Shown: positions 44,811 to 54,247, numbered from the stretch's first letter. The stretch: DNA of 64,000 nt from Pseudomonadota bacterium (GCA_021800795.1 JAJYYO010000004.1:56787-120786); one strand, 5' to 3'. Numbers and translations: made by a program. The notes: generated from the sequence alone by a model not told the origin.

Positions 44811-46361
44811 ATGCCGATCAAACACCCCAATCTGCATCTTGAGCGCATCAACGGCGCAATCCCTGCCTGGCGCGCCAGGATCAGCGGCGCCGATTTGCAG
44901 CCGATCTGTCATGCGGTGCGCGACGGCGGCGGGCGGTTGCTTGCCTTGTGGGGCAGCGACGAGCGTGAGCAGGGCAATGGATTTGTGCTGCATGTGGTGC
45001 TGGTCAAAGAAACGGGGTTGGTGTGTCTGAGTGTGGCGTTGTCAGCCGGGCAGCCGGTCTATCCGGACATCAGCCGGATATTTCCAGTGGCGAACCGTAT
45101 GCAGCGTGCGGCGTATGACCTGCTCGGCATTTATGCGAGTGAAAGCCAGGACCACCGTCAATGGTTGCGCCACGCCGCATGGCCTGATGACAGTTTCCCG
45201 TTGCGCAAGGATTTCGATGAGGCTGCAAGTCGTAGCGACGAGCTGGATAGCTATCCTTTCGTTCAGGTCGAGGGGCAGGGCGTGCACGAAATCCCGGTAG
45301 GTCCCGTACATGCGGGGATCATCGAGCCGGGACATTTCCGTTTCTCCGTCGTCGGCGAAAAAGTGCTGCGCCTCGAAGAGCGACTGGGTTACACCCACAA
45401 AGGGATTGAAAAACGATTTGAGAGCATGACGCTGCAACAGGGTGCCAGGCTCGCCGGACGCGTGAGCGGCGACAGTACGGTCGCTTACGCCTGGGCTTAC
45501 GCGATGGCGGCGGAGAGCATCGCCAATATCAGGCCTCCCGACCGTGCGTTGTGGTTGCGCGCCCTGTTTCTGGAGCGCGAGCGCATTGCCAATCATCTGG
45601 GTGATCTGGGCTATCTGGGAAACGATGTCGCTTTTTCGTTCGGTTTCGCCCAGTTCTGGATACTGAAAGAACAGGTGTTGCGCAATAATGGCGCGCTGTT
45701 CGGCCATCGTTATCTGATGGACAGCGTGATTCCCGGCGGTGTCGCGGTGGATCTTTCGACTGAAGGCAAGCGTGTGCTGGAACAGGAATGCATCATGCTG
45801 GAGCAGCAGGTGCATATCCTGCGCAGTATCTACGAAGAACATGCGGGTGTGCAGGATCGCTTTATCGGTGCCGGACGTGTGGAACCCAAGCTCGCCGCGC
45901 AACTGGGTCTGTGCGGGTTGGCGGGACGCGCCAGTTCGCAGGCATGGGATTGTCGCGTGCAGTTTCCATGCGCGCCCTACGACAGGCTGGATGTGCAAAT
46001 GGCGATGCATCGTAACGGCGATGTGGCGGCGCGCGTCACGTTGCGCTTTGACGAACTGTTCGAATCGCTGCGGTTGCAACGCGATATTATGGTGAACCTG
46101 ATTGGCGGCGATGAACTGGCGCGTACCCTGAATCAGCTTCCCGCACATGGTTTCGGCATCGGCATGGTGGAAGGCTGGCGTGGCGAGGTGATGGTGGCCA
46201 TCCAAACCGATGGGGAGGGACATCTTGATCGCGTGCATCCGCATGACCCCTCCTGGCAAAACTGGCCGGTGTTGGAGCATGCCATCATGGACAATATCGT
46301 GCCGGACTTTCCGCTGATCAATAAATCGTTCAACCTGAGCTATTCAGGACACGACCTGTAG
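44811..46361 (+). CDS. Hyf/Ehr-type large subunit lacking Ni-binding cysteines
   Basis: This 516-aa fusion has a NuoC-like N-terminal part (about 1-125) and a NuoD/hydrogenase large-subunit part. In true group 4 [NiFe] hydrogenases two CxxC motifs hold Ni. Here the first is GRVSGDS (S219, S222 in place of Cys) and the C-terminal one is NLSYSG (S510, G513). It therefore cannot carry a [NiFe] site and belongs with Ehr-type complexes (energy-converting hydrogenase-related). No C-terminal maturation peptide is needed or seen. The electron donor or acceptor is unknown. Confidence 0.88.
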   Translation: MPIKHPNLHLERINGAIPAWRARISGADLQPICHAVRDGGGRLLALWGSDEREQGNGFVLHVVLVKETGLVCLSVALSAGQPVYPDISRIFPVANRMQRAAYDLLGIYASESQDHRQWLRHAAWPDDSFPLRKDFDEAASRSDELDSYPFVQVEGQGVHEIPVGPVHAGIIEPGHFRFSVVGEKVLRLEERLGYTHKGIEKRFESMTLQQGARLAGRVSGDSTVAYAWAYAMAAESIANIRPPDRALWLRALFLERERIANHLGDLGYLGNDVAFSFGFAQFWILKEQVLRNNGALFGHRYLMDSVIPGGVAVDLSTEGKRVLEQECIMLEQQVHILRSIYEEHAGVQDRFIGAGRVEPKLAAQLGLCGLAGRASSQAWDCRVQFPCAPYDRLDVQMAMHRNGDVAARVTLRFDELFESLRLQRDIMVNLIGGDELARTLNQLPAHGFGIGMVEGWRGEVMVAIQTDGEGHLDRVHPHDPSWQNWPVLEHAIMDNIVPDFPLINKSFNLSYSGHDL

Positions 46362-46370
46362 AGGCCCGCC

Positions 46371-46922
46371 ATGTATCAGATACTCAAGCAGATCATCAAA
46401 ACCGGTATCAGGACTGAAGCCGCGCCGCAACCGGACGAGGCGATGCGTATCGAACCGCAGCGCCTGCAGCAGCAAATTCTGGATGTGTTCGGCGGGGCGC
46501 TCAATATACGACTGGTGGATGCCGGATCATGCAACGGCTGCGAACTGGAAATTCACGCGGTCAACAATGCGTATTACAATCTCGAAGGCATCGGGATCAA
46601 GTTCGTTGCCAGTCCGCGCCACGCGGACATGCTGCTGGTGACAGGCCCGGTGTCGCGCCACATGGAAGTCGCCCTGAAGCGCACCTTCGATGCCATCCCC
46701 GATCCCAAGCTGGTGGTAGCCATAGGAGAATGTGCCTGCGATGGGGGTATCTTCTCTCCGACCCATTCCATCGGGGACAAGGGTGGGAGCTACGCGAGTT
46801 GCGGAAAAGTTTCCAATGTGATTCCGGTGGACGTTGCAGTGAGCGGTTGCCCCCCTACACCCACCGCGATCATGCAAGGCATACTCACCGCGATCAGCGC
46901 GCAGAGGCGGGAAGCCGGCTAG
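46371..46922 (+). CDS. hyfI: Hyf/Ehr-type small subunit (NuoB-like, 4Fe-4S)
   Basis: This 183-aa protein retains the proximal 4Fe-4S ligands: C54 and C57 in GSCNGCELE, C121 in GECAC and C160 in SGCPP. The redox cluster is kept although the partner large subunit lost Ni. No HyfA- or HyfH-type polyferredoxin and no hyfD are present in the operon. It ends 4 bp into the convergent sthA gene. Confidence 0.9.
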   Translation: MYQILKQIIKTGIRTEAAPQPDEAMRIEPQRLQQQILDVFGGALNIRLVDAGSCNGCELEIHAVNNAYYNLEGIGIKFVASPRHADMLLVTGPVSRHMEVALKRTFDAIPDPKLVVAIGECACDGGIFSPTHSIGDKGGSYASCGKVSNVIPVDVAVSGCPPTPTAIMQGILTAISAQRREAG

Positions 46923-48310
46923 GAGTTTTTTCGCTGTTCCAGTTGGTGTGTGCAATCCAGGGCGGCAAGCTTGTAACACTCGGCCAGTGTCGGGTAGTTG
47001 AACACGTTGGCGACCAGGTCGCGCACGGTGCCTTTGAGATTCATCACCAGTTGCCCGATGTGGACGAGTTCGCTGGCCTGCTCGCCGACAATATGCACGC
47101 CCAGCAGCTTTTCATTGCGCGCATCCACAATCAGCTTGAGCAGGCCCTGTGCGTCGCCGATGATCTGCCCGCGCGCGCTGTCCTTGAAAAGGGCGTGCCC
47201 GAGTACGTAAGGTATATTCTCCTGGCGGACTTCCTTTTCGGTTTTACCGACGTAGGAGATTTCCGGGATGGTATAAACGGCCATCGGCAGATTTTCCGCC
47301 GCGACATGTGTCCCGCCACCGAAGGCATACAGCACGGCGGCGCGTCCCTGTTCCATGCCGGTCGAGGCAAGAGCCGGGCGACCGATCAGATCGCCGACCG
47401 CAAAGATGTGCGGTACGCTGGTCTGGAAGTGTGTGTTGACGGCTATCCAGCCGTCTTTAGCAATGATGCCCGCGTTTTCGACGTGCAGTCCTGCGCTGTT
47501 GGGTTCGCGACCCTGCGCATAGAGTACGGCATCGGTGCGTATCTGTTTTCCGCTCTCAAGCACCGTGAGCGTGGAATTTTCTTCGCGGCGAATTTGGGCT
47601 ACGCGTTCTTTCATGTGTAATTTGACGCCCATATTCAGAAAACTGTCGGCCAGCACGCCGACCATGTCTTCACTCAGGTAGTCGAGCAATTGTTCATGAC
47701 TGTCCGCCACGCTGACCTGAACGCCCAGCGCGGCAAAGATCGAGACGAATTCGCAACCGATCACACCGCCTCCTACCACCAGCAGACTTTCCGGCAGGTG
47801 GCGCAGATTGAGGATGGAGGTCGAGTCCAGCACGGTTTTTTTGTCGAACGGGATGTTGGGCGGGCGACGCGGACGGGAACCTGTGGCAAGCACGATGACA
47901 TCCGCAGAAATCAGGCGCGTGTTGCCGGCTGTATCTGCGACTTGGATGGTGTGAGCATCGATAAACGAGGCTTCCCCGGGAATCAGTGCGACGCCGGAAC
48001 TTAGCAAACGTTGGAGAATGACCGATTCCTGCTGGGCGATCACGCCCTCCTTGCGCCGCACCGCATCGGCAAGCAGGCCATGACGGCTGCGGCCATCGAA
48101 TGCTATTGCCTGACGCATGCCGCCTGTGCGGGTCATCAGGTAGGCGACCTCGCGCATCGCCTTGCTGGGTATCGTACCGGTTTGCAGTCCCGCGCCGCCG
48201 ATCCTGGGTTTGCGTTCGATGATCGCACAGCGTTTGCCCATGCGCGCCGCCTGCCACGCTGCATGCTGTCCGGCGGGGCCGGTGCCGATGATGAGTATGT
48301 CGTAGTTCAT
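46919..48310 (-). CDS. sthA: Soluble pyridine nucleotide transhydrogenase
   Basis: This 463-aa FAD flavoprotein of the disulfide reductase superfamily has FAD-binding GTGPAGQHAAWQAA, an NAD(P)-binding VGGGVIGCEFVS and a C-terminal dimer domain. The redox-Cys position reads GAGLQTGTIPSK. GTIPSK is the SthA signature, but E. coli SthA keeps one Cys here and this protein has none. It interconverts NADH and NADPH. It converges on the Ehr-like operon with a 4-bp overlap. Dihydrolipoyl dehydrogenase is excluded by the missing Cys pair. Confidence 0.85.
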   Translation of the reverse strand: MNYDILIIGTGPAGQHAAWQAARMGKRCAIIERKPRIGGAGLQTGTIPSKAMREVAYLMTRTGGMRQAIAFDGRSRHGLLADAVRRKEGVIAQQESVILQRLLSSGVALIPGEASFIDAHTIQVADTAGNTRLISADVIVLATGSRPRRPPNIPFDKKTVLDSTSILNLRHLPESLLVVGGGVIGCEFVSIFAALGVQVSVADSHEQLLDYLSEDMVGVLADSFLNMGVKLHMKERVAQIRREENSTLTVLESGKQIRTDAVLYAQGREPNSAGLHVENAGIIAKDGWIAVNTHFQTSVPHIFAVGDLIGRPALASTGMEQGRAAVLYAFGGGTHVAAENLPMAVYTIPEISYVGKTEKEVRQENIPYVLGHALFKDSARGQIIGDAQGLLKLIVDARNEKLLGVHIVGEQASELVHIGQLVMNLKGTVRDLVANVFNYPTLAECYKLAALDCTHQLEQRKNS

Positions 48311-48340
48311 GCAAAGGCCCCCTTCGTAACGTGCTGAGTA

Positions 48341-50983
48341 TTATTTGATGCGCATGCCGGGCGCAGCGCCGTCATCCGGCGACAGGACAAACAAGCCGGG
48401 TGCTTCGCCGGAAGCCGCCAGCACCATGCCTTCGGACAGGCCGAACTTCATTTTGCGCGGCGCAAGGTTTGCGACCATCACCGTCATGCGCCCCTTGAGT
48501 TTTTCGGGATCGTACGCCGATTTGATGCCGGCGAATACGGTACGCGGTTGTTCCTCGCCGATATCCAGCGTCAGTTTTAGCAGCTTTTCGGCGCCCTCGA
48601 CATGCTCGGCATTGACGATTTTCGCGACGCGCAGATCGATCTTGGCAAAATCTTCGATACTACACAGGCTCCCCTCGCCCGCCGGGAGAGGGGTAAGGGG
48701 TGAGGGAGCAGCTGTAATTGCTTTGCGGTCATCAAGCTCGCTCCATATTTTTTCAAGCACAGCTTCGGTTTCAGCCAACACCTCGTTGTTCCAGAAACGC
48801 AGCACAGAGATGCCTTTTTCTTTCAGAAAAGCGGTTCGAGCTTCATCTTTGGCTATCGTCTCGGTATGTTGGCCGCCGTCGAGTTCAACTGCAAGATTGG
48901 CCTCATGGCAATAGAAATCCAGCACGAAAGGCCCAACCGGATGCTGGCGGCGGAATTTAGCCCCACCCAGTCTTCTGTCTCTGAGCAATGCCCACATCAA
49001 CGATTCGGTATCGGATTGTTCTGCGCGCAGTTTTCTTGCGAATTCCCTGACGGATTCCGGCATGGGGATTTTGTGTGTTCCCTCACCCCCTGCCCCTCTC
49101 CCGGCGGGCGAGGGGAGCGGAGTGGCTGATGTTGTGGTGTGTTGTTGTGCCTCGGCATGGCGCGCAGGCGAATGGGATTCGGTCGCGGGTTTCAGGCTTT
49201 CCTGATTGGCCGCCACCATCGCTGCGATCAGTTTGGGATCGAGGCGGGTTGCAAGATGCTGGTAAGGTGATATTCTGTGTCCCGGCAATATTGGCTTATC
49301 TATGTCTTGCCAAGTTTGAGGTGGAATATTCAAAAACTTCTCTACCTGTTCTGCTAAAACCGGAAGAATTGGTTTGAGATAAATAGTTAGTAGTTTGAAC
49401 GCATTGACAGATACAAAACAGGCTACGTTGAGTTCTGCTAGTTTATCTTCTTTTGCCAAAATCCAAGGTTTTGCTTTGTCAAAAAAGACATTGACGACAT
49501 CCACAAGCTCCATAATCCTACGAACTGCTTTTGCAAAATCTCTTTTTTCGTATAACGATGCAATCTCATCGGCACTTGGACGTAGTAAACCAAAAAGATA
49601 TGGTTCAGGAAAGCTCTCGAATATTTTGGATGGGTACCCAAACATATTTTCCAGATCAGCATGCGGCCCAGTTTGCGCTAATAACTTTCTAACTCCGATG
49701 TCCGCCGATTGGTTATCTGTTATAGGAAGCAATTGTCCAGCAAAATGCTTCTGTATGAAGCCAGCAGTGCGGCTGGCGATGTTGATGTATTTTCCGATCA
49801 AGTCAGAATTCACCTTGGCGACGAAGTCTTCCAGATTCAGATCCAGGTCTTCCATCGTGCCGTTGATCTTGGCGGCATAGTAGTAACGCAGGTATTCGGT
49901 GTTCTTGATGTGCTCGATATAGCTGCGCGCCGTGATGAAGGTGCCGCGCGATTTGCTCATCTTCTCGTTGTTTACAGTCAGAAAGCCGTGCGCAAACAGT
50001 TTTGTGGGTGTGCGAAAGCCAGCATGCTCCAGCATCGCGGGCCAGAACAGCGCGTGAAAATACAATATATCCTTGCCGATGAAATGATACAGCTCGGTCG
50101 CTGAACCCGGTTTCCAGAATTCGTCAAAGTCAATCCTCGATCCTCGATCCTCAATCCTGCTGTTACACAGCTTCTTGAAACTGCCCATGTAGCCGACCGG
50201 TGCGTCCAGCCAGACATAGAAATACTTGCCCGGCGCATCGGGGATTTCGAAGCCGAAATAAGGCGCGTCGCGCGAGATGTCCCAGTCGGACAGTTTGTTT
50301 TCGCCTTCGGCGCCCAGCCATTCCTGCATCTTGTTGGCGGCCTCCGGTTGCAGCGAGCCGCTACGCGTCCATTCGCGCAAAAACTGCTGGCAGGTGTCGG
50401 CGGAGAGTTTGAAAAAATAATGATCGGAATGGCGCATCTCGGGCGCGGCGCCCGATACCGCCGAATACGGCTTGATCAACTCGGTGGGGGCGTAAGCTGC
50501 GCCGCACACCTCGCAGTTGTCGCCGTACTGGTCCTTTGCATGACACTTCGGGCATTCGCCCTTGATGAAGCGATCCGGCAGGAACATGTTTTTGACCGGG
50601 TCGTAATACTGTTCGATGGAGCGCACCTCGATCAGGCCGGCGGCGTTGAGTCTGCGGTAGATGTCCTGCGCAAAATCGCGTGTCTCGTTAGAATTGGTCG
50701 AGCCGTAGTGATCGAATTCGACGTGAAATGCCGCGAAATCGTCGTAATGTTCCTGCCATACGCGTGCAATCAGTTGTTCCGGCGTGATGCCTTCGGCTTC
50801 TGCGCGCAGCATGACGGGGGTGCCGTGCGTGTCGTCGGCGCAGACGTAATGCACCTCGTGCCCGCGCATTTTCTGGAAGCGCACCCAGATGTCGGTCTGG
50901 ATGTATTCGACCAGATGGCCGAGGTGGATGCTGCCGTTAGCGTAGGGGAGGGCTGAGGTGACGAGGATTTTTCGCGTGGTCAT
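48341..50983 (-). CDS. metG: Methionyl-tRNA synthetase with an internal DUF559 domain
   Basis: This is an 880-aa class I synthetase. HLGH is at 20-23, the Cys4 zinc knuckle lies in [17 protein letters not shown], and KMSKS at about 340-344 is intact; the anticodon-binding domain runs to about 590. The C-terminal EMAPII-like tRNA-binding domain occupies about 773-880. Between them, residues about 622-772 are foreign: a DUF559 (Vsr-like endonuclease) domain bounded by 40-bp inverted repeats. Another in-frame repeat adds [10 protein letters not shown] near residue 275. Ordinary MetG would be about 150 residues shorter. Aminoacylation should survive since both extras are in linkers or loops. Confidence 0.93.
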   Translation of the reverse strand: MTTRKILVTSALPYANGSIHLGHLVEYIQTDIWVRFQKMRGHEVHYVCADDTHGTPVMLRAEAEGITPEQLIARVWQEHYDDFAAFHVEFDHYGSTNSNETRDFAQDIYRRLNAAGLIEVRSIEQYYDPVKNMFLPDRFIKGECPKCHAKDQYGDNCEVCGAAYAPTELIKPYSAVSGAAPEMRHSDHYFFKLSADTCQQFLREWTRSGSLQPEAANKMQEWLGAEGENKLSDWDISRDAPYFGFEIPDAPGKYFYVWLDAPVGYMGSFKKLCNSRIEDRGSRIDFDEFWKPGSATELYHFIGKDILYFHALFWPAMLEHAGFRTPTKLFAHGFLTVNNEKMSKSRGTFITARSYIEHIKNTEYLRYYYAAKINGTMEDLDLNLEDFVAKVNSDLIGKYINIASRTAGFIQKHFAGQLLPITDNQSADIGVRKLLAQTGPHADLENMFGYPSKIFESFPEPYLFGLLRPSADEIASLYEKRDFAKAVRRIMELVDVVNVFFDKAKPWILAKEDKLAELNVACFVSVNAFKLLTIYLKPILPVLAEQVEKFLNIPPQTWQDIDKPILPGHRISPYQHLATRLDPKLIAAMVAANQESLKPATESHSPARHAEAQQHTTTSATPLPSPAGRGAGGEGTHKIPMPESVREFARKLRAEQSDTESLMWALLRDRRLGGAKFRRQHPVGPFVLDFYCHEANLAVELDGGQHTETIAKDEARTAFLKEKGISVLRFWNNEVLAETEAVLEKIWSELDDRKAITAAPSPLTPLPAGEGSLCSIEDFAKIDLRVAKIVNAEHVEGAEKLLKLTLDIGEEQPRTVFAGIKSAYDPEKLKGRMTVMVANLAPRKMKFGLSEGMVLAASGEAPGLFVLSPDDGAAPGMRIK
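48668..49118 (-). mobile_element. DUF559 cassette with 40-bp terminal inverted repeats
   Basis: The ends 48668-48707 and 49079-49118 are inverted copies matching at about 38 of 40 positions (GCTCCCCTCGCCCGCCGGGA...). They enclose an intact DUF559 domain read in the metG frame: [38 protein letters not shown], then [10 protein letters not shown] and [12 protein letters not shown]. The D-x(n)-E-x-D arrangement is that of Vsr/PD-(D/E)xK-like nucleases. The repeats themselves encode [10 protein letters not shown] / [14 protein letters not shown]. No separate start codon or ribosome site is evident, so it is expressed as part of MetRS. Confidence 0.85.
50133..50159. repeat. Heptamer repeat inside the metG catalytic core
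   Basis: AATCCTCGATCCTCGATCCT and CAATCCT are read on the minus strand as [10 protein letters not shown] within KLCN...DFDEFW. E. coli MetG has a shorter, different loop at this point. It belongs to the same family as the array at 17713. Confidence 0.75.
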
Positions 50984-51138
50984 GGATGCGTGCCGGATTC
51001 TGAAAGTGCGGCTATTTTAGCAAATCGCGCGCACCGGCGGCGAATTGGTTAGAATTACGTCCTTAAAATTCAGGAGAAGAGCGAAGGGAGAAGGGTGAAG
51101 GGTGTTTTTACTCTTCCCTCTTCCCTCTTCCCTAAAAA

Positions 51139-51276
51139 ATGACCATCAAATCTGACAAATGGATAAGCCGTGCGCAAATATTGTTTTTCGAGAGCGATGA
51201 AATCTGTGAAACCTCGTATAAGGATCGCGGCGGCAAGTATCAGGGGCAGGTTGGCGTGACATTGCCGAAGATGTAA
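51139..51276 (+). pseudogene. dcd: dCTP deaminase remnant with large internal deletion
   Basis: This 45-codon frame fuses the normal Dcd N-terminus ([11 protein letters not shown]) directly to its C-terminus ([20 protein letters not shown]...GVTLPKM). About 140 central residues, including the catalytic site, are missing, yet frame and stop are intact. metG before it and the decarboxylase after it mark the native dcd locus; the mrp/apbC gene often found here is gone. Upstream is a GAAGGGAGAAGGG / CTTCCCTCTTCCCT purine-pyrimidine repeat. A functional deaminase must be elsewhere or replaced. Confidence 0.8.
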
Positions 51277-51503
51277 TGACCGTGTCACAGGAAAAGCCGA
51301 TAATCTGGCGTTCGCCCGCAGGGAACGTTATTGCCTGCACGGAAAAAAACAAGGTGATGCGAGAAAATCTTGAGGAAATCCGCATCGCCTGTCAGGATGC
51401 GCTGGATGATGCGGTGCTGATGGGCTGCGATGAGCAGCAGTTCCGCAGCGTGCTGACGGAACTGATCGCAGGCTTGGACACCGCTTATGATCCACAGGAA
51501 TAG
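51276..51503 (+). CDS. Conserved small hypothetical protein downstream of dcd
   Basis: This 75-aa acidic, probably all-helical protein (NLEEIRIACQDALDDAVLMGCDE) begins in the dcd stop codon (TAATG), so it was coupled to dcd translation. I recognise no domain. Its intact frame suggests it is still a gene. Confidence 0.6.
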   Translation: MTVSQEKPIIWRSPAGNVIACTEKNKVMRENLEEIRIACQDALDDAVLMGCDEQQFRSVLTELIAGLDTAYDPQE

Positions 51504-51732
51504 CAGCTTGCCCAAATCCCTGTAAAAACCAGCTTGTAACGATAGATAAATCTGCGACAATCCGCTCCAAATTGTTATCCTTCACTTATTTATCCCCAAT
51601 GGGAGCTGCTATATGAAATTCCGTTTTAGCTCAGGCACAGTCAGGCTGTGCCTTCACTGAAGCTCTGCATCTACCCCGTATAATGATCCATAGTCAATTT
51701 GTTTTTTGCTGTTCGCTTGTTAGGAGTTGTCC

Positions 51733-53979
51733 ATGAAATTTCGCTTTCCGATCGTCATCATCGATGAAGATTTCCGTTCCGAGAATGCCAGCGGTCTGGG
51801 CATACGCGCGCTGGCTGCCGCCCTTGAAAAAGAGGGTATGGAAGTGTTGGGGGTGACCAGCTATGGCGATTTGACCTCGTTCGCGCAGCAGCAAAGCCGC
51901 GCTTCGGCGTTCCTGTTGTCGATCGACGATGAAGAATTCGGCGGTGGCAGCAAGGAGGAAACAGAGGTCGCGCTTAAAAGCCTGCGTGCGTTTGTCGAAG
52001 AAATCCGTTTCAAGAACGCCGATATTCCGATTTATCTGTATGGCGAGACGCGCACCTCGCGCCACATTCCCAACGATGTGCTGCGTGAATTGCACGGCTT
52101 CATTCACATGCACGAGGATACGCCGGAGTTCGTGGCGCGCCACATCATCCGCGAAGCCAGATCCTATCTGGACTCGCTGGCGCCGCCTTTTTTTCGCGCA
52201 CTGTTGCATTACGCGCAGGACGGCTCCTATTCCTGGCATTGTCCGGGACACTCGGGCGGCGTGGCGTTCCTCAAATCCCCGGTAGGCCAGATGTTCCATC
52301 AGTTTTTCGGCGAGAATATGCTGCGCGCAGACGTGTGCAATGCGGTGGACGAACTGGGTCAGTTGCTCGATCACACCGGGCCCGTGGCAGCTTCCGAGCG
52401 CAATGCGGCAAGGATTTTCAACGCAGATCATCTGTTTTTTGTCACCAACGGCACTTCAACCTCGAACAAGATCGTCTGGCACTCGATGGTGGCGCCCGAC
52501 GACATCGTGGTGGTCGATCGCAACTGCCACAAGTCCATTCTGCACTCGATCATGATGACAGGCGCGGTGCCGGTGTTTCTGACGCCGACGCGCAACCATT
52601 ACGGCATCATCGGACCGATACCGAAATCCGAGTTCGATCCGGAAAGTATCCAGCGCAAGATCGATGCGAATCCGTTTATTGTAGACAAGACCAAGAAGCC
52701 GCGCATTCTGACTATCACGCAGAGCACTTACGATGGCATTGTTTATAACGTCGAAATGCTCAAAGCCATGCTGGACGGGCGCATAGACGCGCTGCATTTC
52801 GATGAGGCCTGGTTGCCTCATGCGGCGTTCCACGATTTTTACAAGGATATGCATGCCATCGGACAGAACAGGCCGCTCGCCCGCGAGTCGATGATATTCG
52901 CCACGCAGTCCACCCACAAGCTGCTGGCGGGCTTGAGCCAGGCGTCCCAGATTCTGGTGCGCGAACCGGAAAACCGCAAGCTGAACAAGTACATTTTTAA
53001 TGAAGCCTACCTGATGCACACCTCCACCAGCCCGCAGTACGCCATCATCGCCTCGTGCGACGTGGCGGCGGCGATGATGGAGGCGCCCGGCGGCCCCGCA
53101 CTGGTGGAAGAGTCCATCGCAGAGGCGCTGGATTTCCGGCGCGCCATGCGCAAGGTGGATGAGGAGTTCGGTCTGGACTGGTGGTTCAAGGTATGGGGGC
53201 CGGACGTGATCGCCGAGGAAGGCGTAGGCTCGCGCGAAGACTGGGTGCTCAAACCTTCCGACAAGTGGCATGGCTTCGGCGATCTGGCCGAAGGCTTCAA
53301 TATGCTCGATCCGATCAAGGCGACCATTATCACGCCGGGGCTGGATGTGGACGGCGATTTTGCAGACAACGGCATCCCCGCTTCGATGGTGACCAAGTAT
53401 CTGGCAGAGCACGGCGTGATCGTGGAGAAATGCGGGCTTTATTCCTTCTTCATCATGTTCACCATCGGTATCACCAAGGGACGCTGGAATACGCTGCTGA
53501 CCGGCTTGCAGCAGTTCAAGGATGATTACGACAAGAACCAGCCGCTCTGGCGCATTTTGCCCGAGTTTTCGGCCAAGCATCCGCGCTATGAACGCGTGGG
53601 GCTGCGCGATCTTTGTCAGCAGATCCACGATGCCTACAAGTTGCATAACGTCGCGCGCATGACTACTGAGATGTATCTGTCCGACATGCAGCCTGCGATG
53701 AAGCCTTCCGATGCCTTTGCCAAAATGGCGCATGAAGAACTGGACAGGGTGGAGATCGACGATCTGGAAGGGCGCGTTACCGCCGTGCTGCTGACGCCTT
53801 ATCCGCCCGGCATCCCGCTGCTGATTCCGGGCGAGATATTCAACAAGACCATCGTCGATTATCTGAAATTCGCCCGCGATTTCAGCCAGAAGCTGCCTGG
53901 TTTCGAGACCGATATTCACGGCCTGGTCACCGAGGAAGTGGAGGGCGTTAAACGCTATTATGTGGATTGCGTGAGATAG
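51733..53979 (+). CDS. Orn/Lys/Arg decarboxylase (PLP, fold type I)
   Basis: This 748-aa enzyme has an N-terminal receiver-like wing domain (about 1-130), a PLP domain with FVTNGTSTSNKIVWHS, HFDEAWLPHAAFH (the PLP-contacting Asp) and the Schiff-base lysine in ATQSTHKLLAGLSQ, and a C-terminal domain. The sequence does not distinguish arginine, lysine and ornithine substrates with confidence; in betaproteobacteria this single copy probably feeds polyamine synthesis, consistent with the spermidine-synthase-like gene at 37994. The ATG at 51733 has TTAGGAGTTG upstream. Confidence 0.92.
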   Translation: MKFRFPIVIIDEDFRSENASGLGIRALAAALEKEGMEVLGVTSYGDLTSFAQQQSRASAFLLSIDDEEFGGGSKEETEVALKSLRAFVEEIRFKNADIPIYLYGETRTSRHIPNDVLRELHGFIHMHEDTPEFVARHIIREARSYLDSLAPPFFRALLHYAQDGSYSWHCPGHSGGVAFLKSPVGQMFHQFFGENMLRADVCNAVDELGQLLDHTGPVAASERNAARIFNADHLFFVTNGTSTSNKIVWHSMVAPDDIVVVDRNCHKSILHSIMMTGAVPVFLTPTRNHYGIIGPIPKSEFDPESIQRKIDANPFIVDKTKKPRILTITQSTYDGIVYNVEMLKAMLDGRIDALHFDEAWLPHAAFHDFYKDMHAIGQNRPLARESMIFATQSTHKLLAGLSQASQILVREPENRKLNKYIFNEAYLMHTSTSPQYAIIASCDVAAAMMEAPGGPALVEESIAEALDFRRAMRKVDEEFGLDWWFKVWGPDVIAEEGVGSREDWVLKPSDKWHGFGDLAEGFNMLDPIKATIITPGLDVDGDFADNGIPASMVTKYLAEHGVIVEKCGLYSFFIMFTIGITKGRWNTLLTGLQQFKDDYDKNQPLWRILPEFSAKHPRYERVGLRDLCQQIHDAYKLHNVARMTTEMYLSDMQPAMKPSDAFAKMAHEELDRVEIDDLEGRVTAVLLTPYPPGIPLLIPGEIFNKTIVDYLKFARDFSQKLPGFETDIHGLVTEEVEGVKRYYVDCVR

Positions 53980-54096
53980 GATCGAGGATTGAGGAGCGAG
54001 GATTGAGGATTGAGGATTGAGGATTGAGCCTGAAAATTCAGCTGTGTTTTTTTGATTTTTTCGCTCACTCCGCAATCCTCGATCCTCAATCCTGAA
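53980..54096. repeat. Heptamer inverted repeat after the decarboxylase gene
   Basis: The left arm has about five GAGGATT-type units (including variants GAGGATCG and GAGCGAGGATT), and the right arm has CGCAATCCTCGATCCTCAAT. A T-rich loop (TGTTTTTTTGATTTTTTC) lies between. The arms could pair and help end the decarboxylase transcript. Confidence 0.75.
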
Positions 54097-54104
54097 TTTA
54101 GTTC

Positions 54105-54133
54105 TTGATACCTCTGGTAAATGGGAGTATAAA
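54105..54133 (+). promoter_or_regulatory. Sigma-70 promoter of cspA
   Basis: TTGATA (54105-54110) and TATAAA (54128-54133) are separated by 17 bp. Transcription would begin near 54140 and give a leader of about 108 nt, as expected of cold-shock mRNAs. Confidence 0.7.
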
Positions 54134-54247
54134 GCTGACTTCAGGTGTTTGATTCAAAGTCTCTGCAGTACTGGTTTTACCATGTGCAATCTTCGATCAA
54201 ATAGTTTTGCGGGAGTTTTTCCCGTTTTTTAAAAAGGAAGTAGTCAC

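Noticed and set aside
43427..44851. 474-codon open frame antisense to hyfF
   Set aside because: It is the codon-position shadow of a GC-biased gene: His/Gln/Arg-rich translation, no domain, no ribosome site, fully inside hyfF/hyfG.
44811..46361. Functional [NiFe] hydrogenase large subunit
   Set aside because: All four Ni-binding cysteine positions are substituted.
52456..54075. 539-codon open frame antisense to the decarboxylase gene
   Set aside because: The sense frame is an unmistakable decarboxylase; the antisense translation has no recognisable motif.
53980..54096. Prophage or IS remnant after the decarboxylase gene
   Set aside because: Only heptamer repeats are present; there is no transposase or phage-like coding sequence.
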